Under the pieces are notes generated by a model, which searched no databases, was not told the origin of the DNA, and worked only from the letters and a program-made list of their open reading frames with translations. A stretch of DNA of 30,803 nt from JAADDV01 sp964582875 (lineage in GTDB: Bacteria > Aquificota > Aquificia > Aquificales > Hydrogenothermaceae): NCBI GenBank assembly GCA_964582875.1, contig CAZOTZ010000008.1:1-30803 (forward strand), given 5' to 3'. Position 1 is the stretch's first letter. The number at the start of each line of letters is the position of its first letter. Shown piece after piece: positions 30,715 through 30,803 of this stretch. A program made the translations under genes and the position numbers.

Positions 30715-30744
30715 ATTATGTGAACTATCCTTAACTTTAGTCAA
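30715..30744 (-). promoter_or_regulatory. Sigma70-type promoter of the DUF1858-recG unit
   Basis: On the minus strand TTGACT (30744-30739), an 18-base spacer and CATAAT (30720-30715) precede the DUF1858 ATG at 30682 by 32 bases. The -35 sits in an imperfect inverted repeat (CTTGACTAAAGTTAAG). The remaining bases, 30745-30803, show no gene. Confidence 0.55.
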
Positions 30745-30803
30745 GGGCTTCACACAGCATTTGCACGTAGTAAAACAGTTCTTAGAGACAACAAAACCTC
30801 TAA

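Overview
The window looks like chromosomal DNA from an AT-rich thermophilic bacterium, most likely Aquificota (Hydrogenothermaceae-like, e.g. the Persephonella/Sulfurihydrogenibium group). That placement is inferred from gene content: MqnA of the futalosine menaquinone route, an archaeal-type class I aldolase/ADH synthase, an archaeal-type HerA ATPase, a GspN-containing type II secretion (T2SS) cluster, Lys/Glu/Ile-rich proteins, and frequent TTG starts. No 16S or marker search was possible. No rRNA, tRNA, CRISPR array, IS element or prophage was seen.

Left arm (1-17848, all minus strand). A continuous run of about 22 tightly packed genes is transcribed leftwards. It begins at 17848 with a T2SS cluster in the order gspG-I-J-K-L-M-N-C-D-E-F. 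It continues without an evident terminator into a HIT-family hydrolase, a 47-aa 'YDRDY' membrane protein, an ADH-synthase/aldolase, a 32-aa membrane peptide, an AI-2E family transporter, a TauE/SafE permease, mqnA, epmA (EF-P beta-lysine ligase), a Kv-like K+ channel with an RCK domain, and hemD, which runs off the left edge. The T2SS set lacks gspH and the prepilin peptidase gspO. Two start regions are odd: gspE appears to start at ATT, and gspK appears to have no prepilin leader.

Centre (17849-25135, plus strand). A divergent promoter region separates gspG from a six-gene metal-resistance operon: a YtkA-like lipoprotein with a methionine ladder, a BlaI/CopY repressor, a short M56 (BlaR1-like) membrane metalloprotease, a TolC-type outer membrane protein, a CusB-type adaptor and a CusA-type RND pump. 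The pump keeps the three methionines of Cu(I)/Ag(I) exporters. A strong sigma70-type promoter is followed by a TACTA-N7-TAGTA dyad at the expected start of transcription, which is a good BlaI operator candidate. The model is copper sensing by regulated proteolysis: M56 relieves BlaI repression and the lipoprotein and Cus pump remove the metal. This is the most interesting system in the window.

Right arm (25136-30803). A membrane-anchored coiled-coil protein is interrupted by a 100-N scaffold gap that sits at the edge of a 54-bp tandem repeat. After it come a HerA-type ATPase and a phosphoribosyltransferase on the plus strand. These converge, with overlapping stop codons, on recG and a DUF1858 small protein on the minus strand. 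There is no gene-free stretch longer than about 170 bases; the longest is the divergent region at 17849-18017.
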